Assembly: GCA_900541045.1 (NCBI GenBank)
Contig: UQID01000008.1
Span: 1-64,000, forward strand
Direction: 5' to 3'
DNA length: 64,000 nucleotides
Source of the DNA: an uncultured Collinsella sp.
GTDB lineage: Bacteria > Actinomycetota > Coriobacteriia > Coriobacteriales > Coriobacteriaceae
In this document: piece after piece, positions 62,205-64,000 of the stretch
Numbering within the stretch: position 1 is the stretch's first letter
How the letters are laid out: each line of letters begins with the position of its first letter
Position numbers and translations under genes: made by a program
Notes under the pieces: model-generated
Told to the model about the DNA's origin: nothing
The model's database searches: none
Seen by the model: only the letters and a program-made list of their open reading frames with translations

Positions 62205-62789
62205 ATGGGCACGACTTCCCCCAAGGCGGTCATTATGGACGAGACCGCCGTCAATCGAGCGATGACCCGCATCGCGCACGAGATTCTCGAGCGCAACGAG
62301 GGCTGTGAAGACCTCGCTCTGGTCGGCATCGTCACGCGCGGCGACCTTCTGGCAAAGAAGCTCGCCGAGGAGATCAAGGAGATCGAGGGCGTCGACGTTC
62401 CGCTCGGCAGTCTCGACATCAGCTTCTACCGCGATGACTACGCTACCAATTTCGCTCCCGCGATCCACGCCACCAACATTCCCTTCAGTGTCGACGGCAA
62501 GCGCGTCGTGCTGGTGGACGACATCCTGTACACGGGTCGTACCATCCGCGCCGCTCTGGACGCCGTCATGGATCTGGGCCGTCCGAGCCGTATTGAGCTG
62601 GCAGTCCTCGTTGACCGCGGCCACCGTGAGCTCCCTATCTCGCCGGACTTTGTCGGCAAGAACGTTCCCTCGTCGCACGAGGAGAACGTGCACCTATATA
62701 TGAAGGAAGTCGACGGCCGTACCGCCGTCGAGATCAACGACGTCGCGCCGGGTTCCCACGTGGGCTCCGCGCCGCTGGGAGGTGAGTAG
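62205..62789 (+). CDS. pyrR: Pyrimidine operon regulator / uracil phosphoribosyltransferase PyrR
   Basis: Binds UMP and pyr mRNA leader to attenuate the operon; most members also have some uracil phosphoribosyltransferase activity. ATG at 62205 follows AGGAAGGAG. The 194 residues contain the PRPP-binding motif VVLVDDILYTGRTIRAALDA and LVGIVTRGDLLAKKL, RGHRELPISPDFVGKN. The leader upstream has the features expected of its target. It leads pyrB and pyrC. Confidence 0.96.
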   Translation: MGTTSPKAVIMDETAVNRAMTRIAHEILERNEGCEDLALVGIVTRGDLLAKKLAEEIKEIEGVDVPLGSLDISFYRDDYATNFAPAIHATNIPFSVDGKRVVLVDDILYTGRTIRAALDAVMDLGRPSRIELAVLVDRGHRELPISPDFVGKNVPSSHEENVHLYMKEVDGRTAVEINDVAPGSHVGSAPLGGE

Positions 62790-62793
62790 TACC

Positions 62794-63738
62794 GTGGCGT
62801 TCAACCATAAGCACCTGATCGACATTACCGAGTACTCCGAAGAGGACATCAAGCTCATCCTCGAGACCGCCAAGGCGTTCTCCGAGGTCAACGGGCGTGC
62901 GATCAAAAAGGTCCCCACGCTCAAGGGCAAGACCATCGTCAACATGTTCAACGAGCCCTCGACGCGCACCCGCAGCTCCTTCGAGCTCGCCGAGAAGCGT
63001 CTTTCGGCCGACAGCCTCAACTTTGGCGGCTCCTCGACCTCTACGGTCAAGGGCGAGAGCCTCGTCGACACCGTCGAGACCCTCAACGCCTATAAGATCG
63101 ACTGCATCGTCGTTCGCGATAAGCACGCCGGTGCTCCCTACATCGTCACGCAGAACTCGCCCGCAAGCGTCATCTGCGCCGGTGACGGCAAGCACAACCA
63201 TCCCACGCAGGCCCTGCTCGACCTGTACACCATCTGGGAGCACAAGGGTGACTTCCACGGTCTGAAGGTCGCCGTCGTCGGCGATATCGCCCACTCCCGC
63301 GTGTGCGGCTCGCTGATCCCCGCCCTTAAGATCATGGGCTGCGAGACCTACGCCGTCGCCCCCGGCACGCTGCTGCCGCCGGCGCCCGAGGTCCTGGGCT
63401 GCGACCACGTGACGAGCGACCTCGATTCCGTCCTGCCCGAGCTGGACGTCGTCTACATGCTGCGCGTGCAGCAGGAGCGCCTCGAAGGTGCCCCGTTCCC
63501 GACCATTCGCGAGTACCACAAGCTCTTCGGCCTGACCAAGGACCGCGAGAAGCTCATGAAGCCCGATGCGATCATCTGCCACCCGGGCCCCATCAACCGC
63601 GGCGTCGAGTTCGACTCCTATATGGCCGACCACCCGCAACGCTCCGTCATCCTGGAGCAGGTCTACGCCGGTATCTGCGTGCGTATGGCTATCCTGTATC
63701 TGCTGCTTGGAGGTGCCGATAATGGCCTTGCTTCTTAA
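62794..63738 (+). CDS. pyrB: Aspartate carbamoyltransferase catalytic subunit
   Basis: Forms carbamoyl aspartate in pyrimidine synthesis. The GTG at 62794 (MAFNHKHLIDI) is chosen since GGGAGGTGAG lies 8 nt upstream; GTG 62782 would overlap that site. The 314 residues show the carbamoyl-phosphate motif STRTRSSFELAEKRL, HPTQALLDLYTI, and HPGPINRGVE. No regulatory pyrI subunit follows; regulation would be through PyrR. The end overlaps pyrC by 17 nt. Confidence 0.96.
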   Translation: MAFNHKHLIDITEYSEEDIKLILETAKAFSEVNGRAIKKVPTLKGKTIVNMFNEPSTRTRSSFELAEKRLSADSLNFGGSSTSTVKGESLVDTVETLNAYKIDCIVVRDKHAGAPYIVTQNSPASVICAGDGKHNHPTQALLDLYTIWEHKGDFHGLKVAVVGDIAHSRVCGSLIPALKIMGCETYAVAPGTLLPPAPEVLGCDHVTSDLDSVLPELDVVYMLRVQQERLEGAPFPTIREYHKLFGLTKDREKLMKPDAIICHPGPINRGVEFDSYMADHPQRSVILEQVYAGICVRMAILYLLLGGADNGLAS

Positions 63739-64000
63739 GAATGCCCACGTCGTCGACCCGTCCGTCGAGCTTGACGGTGTCGTTGACGTCCTGATTGACG
63801 GCGACAAGATCGCCGAGGTCGGCGAGAATCTCGCCGTCGAGGGAGCCGAGGTCCGCGACCTTTCCGGCAAGTACCTCGTCCCTGGCCTGGTGGATATGCA
63901 CGTTCACCTTCGCGAGCCCGGCTATGAGGTCAAAGAGGACATCGAGAGCGGTACCCGCGCAGCTGCCAAGGGCGGCTTCACCGGCGTGTGCGCCATGCCC
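63722..64000 (+). CDS. pyrC: Dihydroorotase, C-terminus cut off by window edge
   Basis: Closes carbamoyl aspartate to dihydroorotate. ATG at 63722 behind TGGAGGTGCC; the protein begins MALLLKNAHVVDPSVELDG and has the zinc motif VDMHVHLREPGYEVKEDIES at about residues 58-77, followed by GTRAAAKGGFTG. 93 residues are visible. The class I dihydroorotase fold is indicated by the HxH and the amidohydrolase N-terminus. Confidence 0.95.
   Translation, partial: MALLLKNAHVVDPSVELDGVVDVLIDGDKIAEVGENLAVEGAEVRDLSGKYLVPGLVDMHVHLREPGYEVKEDIESGTRAAAKGGFTGVCAMP

Overview
The window reads as core chromosome of a high-GC actinobacterium of the class Coriobacteriia, most likely a Collinsella-type gut anaerobe. 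Supporting signs are the strong G/C bias at third codon positions, frequent TTG starts, the paired radical-SAM genes (TIGR03960/TIGR03936) next to rplU-rpmA-obg, the fermentative enzymes AdhE and pyruvate phosphate dikinase, and the lack of respiratory genes. The genus is inferred from gene content and was not tested by any search.

Layout. 1-5296 (minus strand): aromatic amino-acid operon reading DAHP synthase, tyrA, aroB, aroA, aroC (aroC runs off the left edge). 5460-8540: tRNA-Arg(CCG) with its own promoter and terminator, a CtpE-like P-type ATPase, and a 35-bp inverted repeat. 8630-11738: zinc-ribbon membrane protein, cyclophilin, TPR membrane protein. 11854-21459: cell-elongation cluster mreB-mreC-mreD-pbp2-rodA, a DUF697-like membrane protein and the two radical-SAM-associated proteins. 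21527-25529: rplU, rpmA, obg, nadD, yqeK, rsfS. 25624-26877 (minus): dinB. 27079-29581: rpsP, khpA, rimM, trmD, lepB. 29629-32640: glyQ-glyS. 32675-36567: PPDK regulatory protein and ppdK. 36683-39490: a large secreted protein whose middle looks like an aerolysin/ETX-MTX2-type pore-forming module. 39639-46260: rplS, rnhB, yraN, comM, dprA, trmFO, and a Xer recombinase with no canonical start codon. 46479-56580: rpsB, tsf, then pyrH, frr, uppS, cdsA, dxr, rseP, ispG, proS. 56759-60259 (minus): an APH-family kinase and adhE. 60413-61460: a REP-associated tyrosine transposase (RAYT) bracketed by two inverted copies of a 51-bp repeat. 61565-61753 (minus): rpmB. 62077-64000: a pyrimidine attenuator followed by pyrR, pyrB and the start of pyrC.

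Most of the window is housekeeping: ribosome and tRNA biogenesis, lipid-carrier, isoprenoid and phospholipid synthesis, cell-shape control and DNA processing. The parts that depart from this are the candidate pore-forming protein, the RAYT with its repeat family and apparent relatives at 8396-8536 and 25529-25557, the inserted domain in the site-2 protease, the PQGL variant and basic tail of the P-type ATPase, the Xer start, and several regulatory palindromes (adhE, ppdK, pyrR). All coordinates come from reading the sequence by eye. No database search was run.
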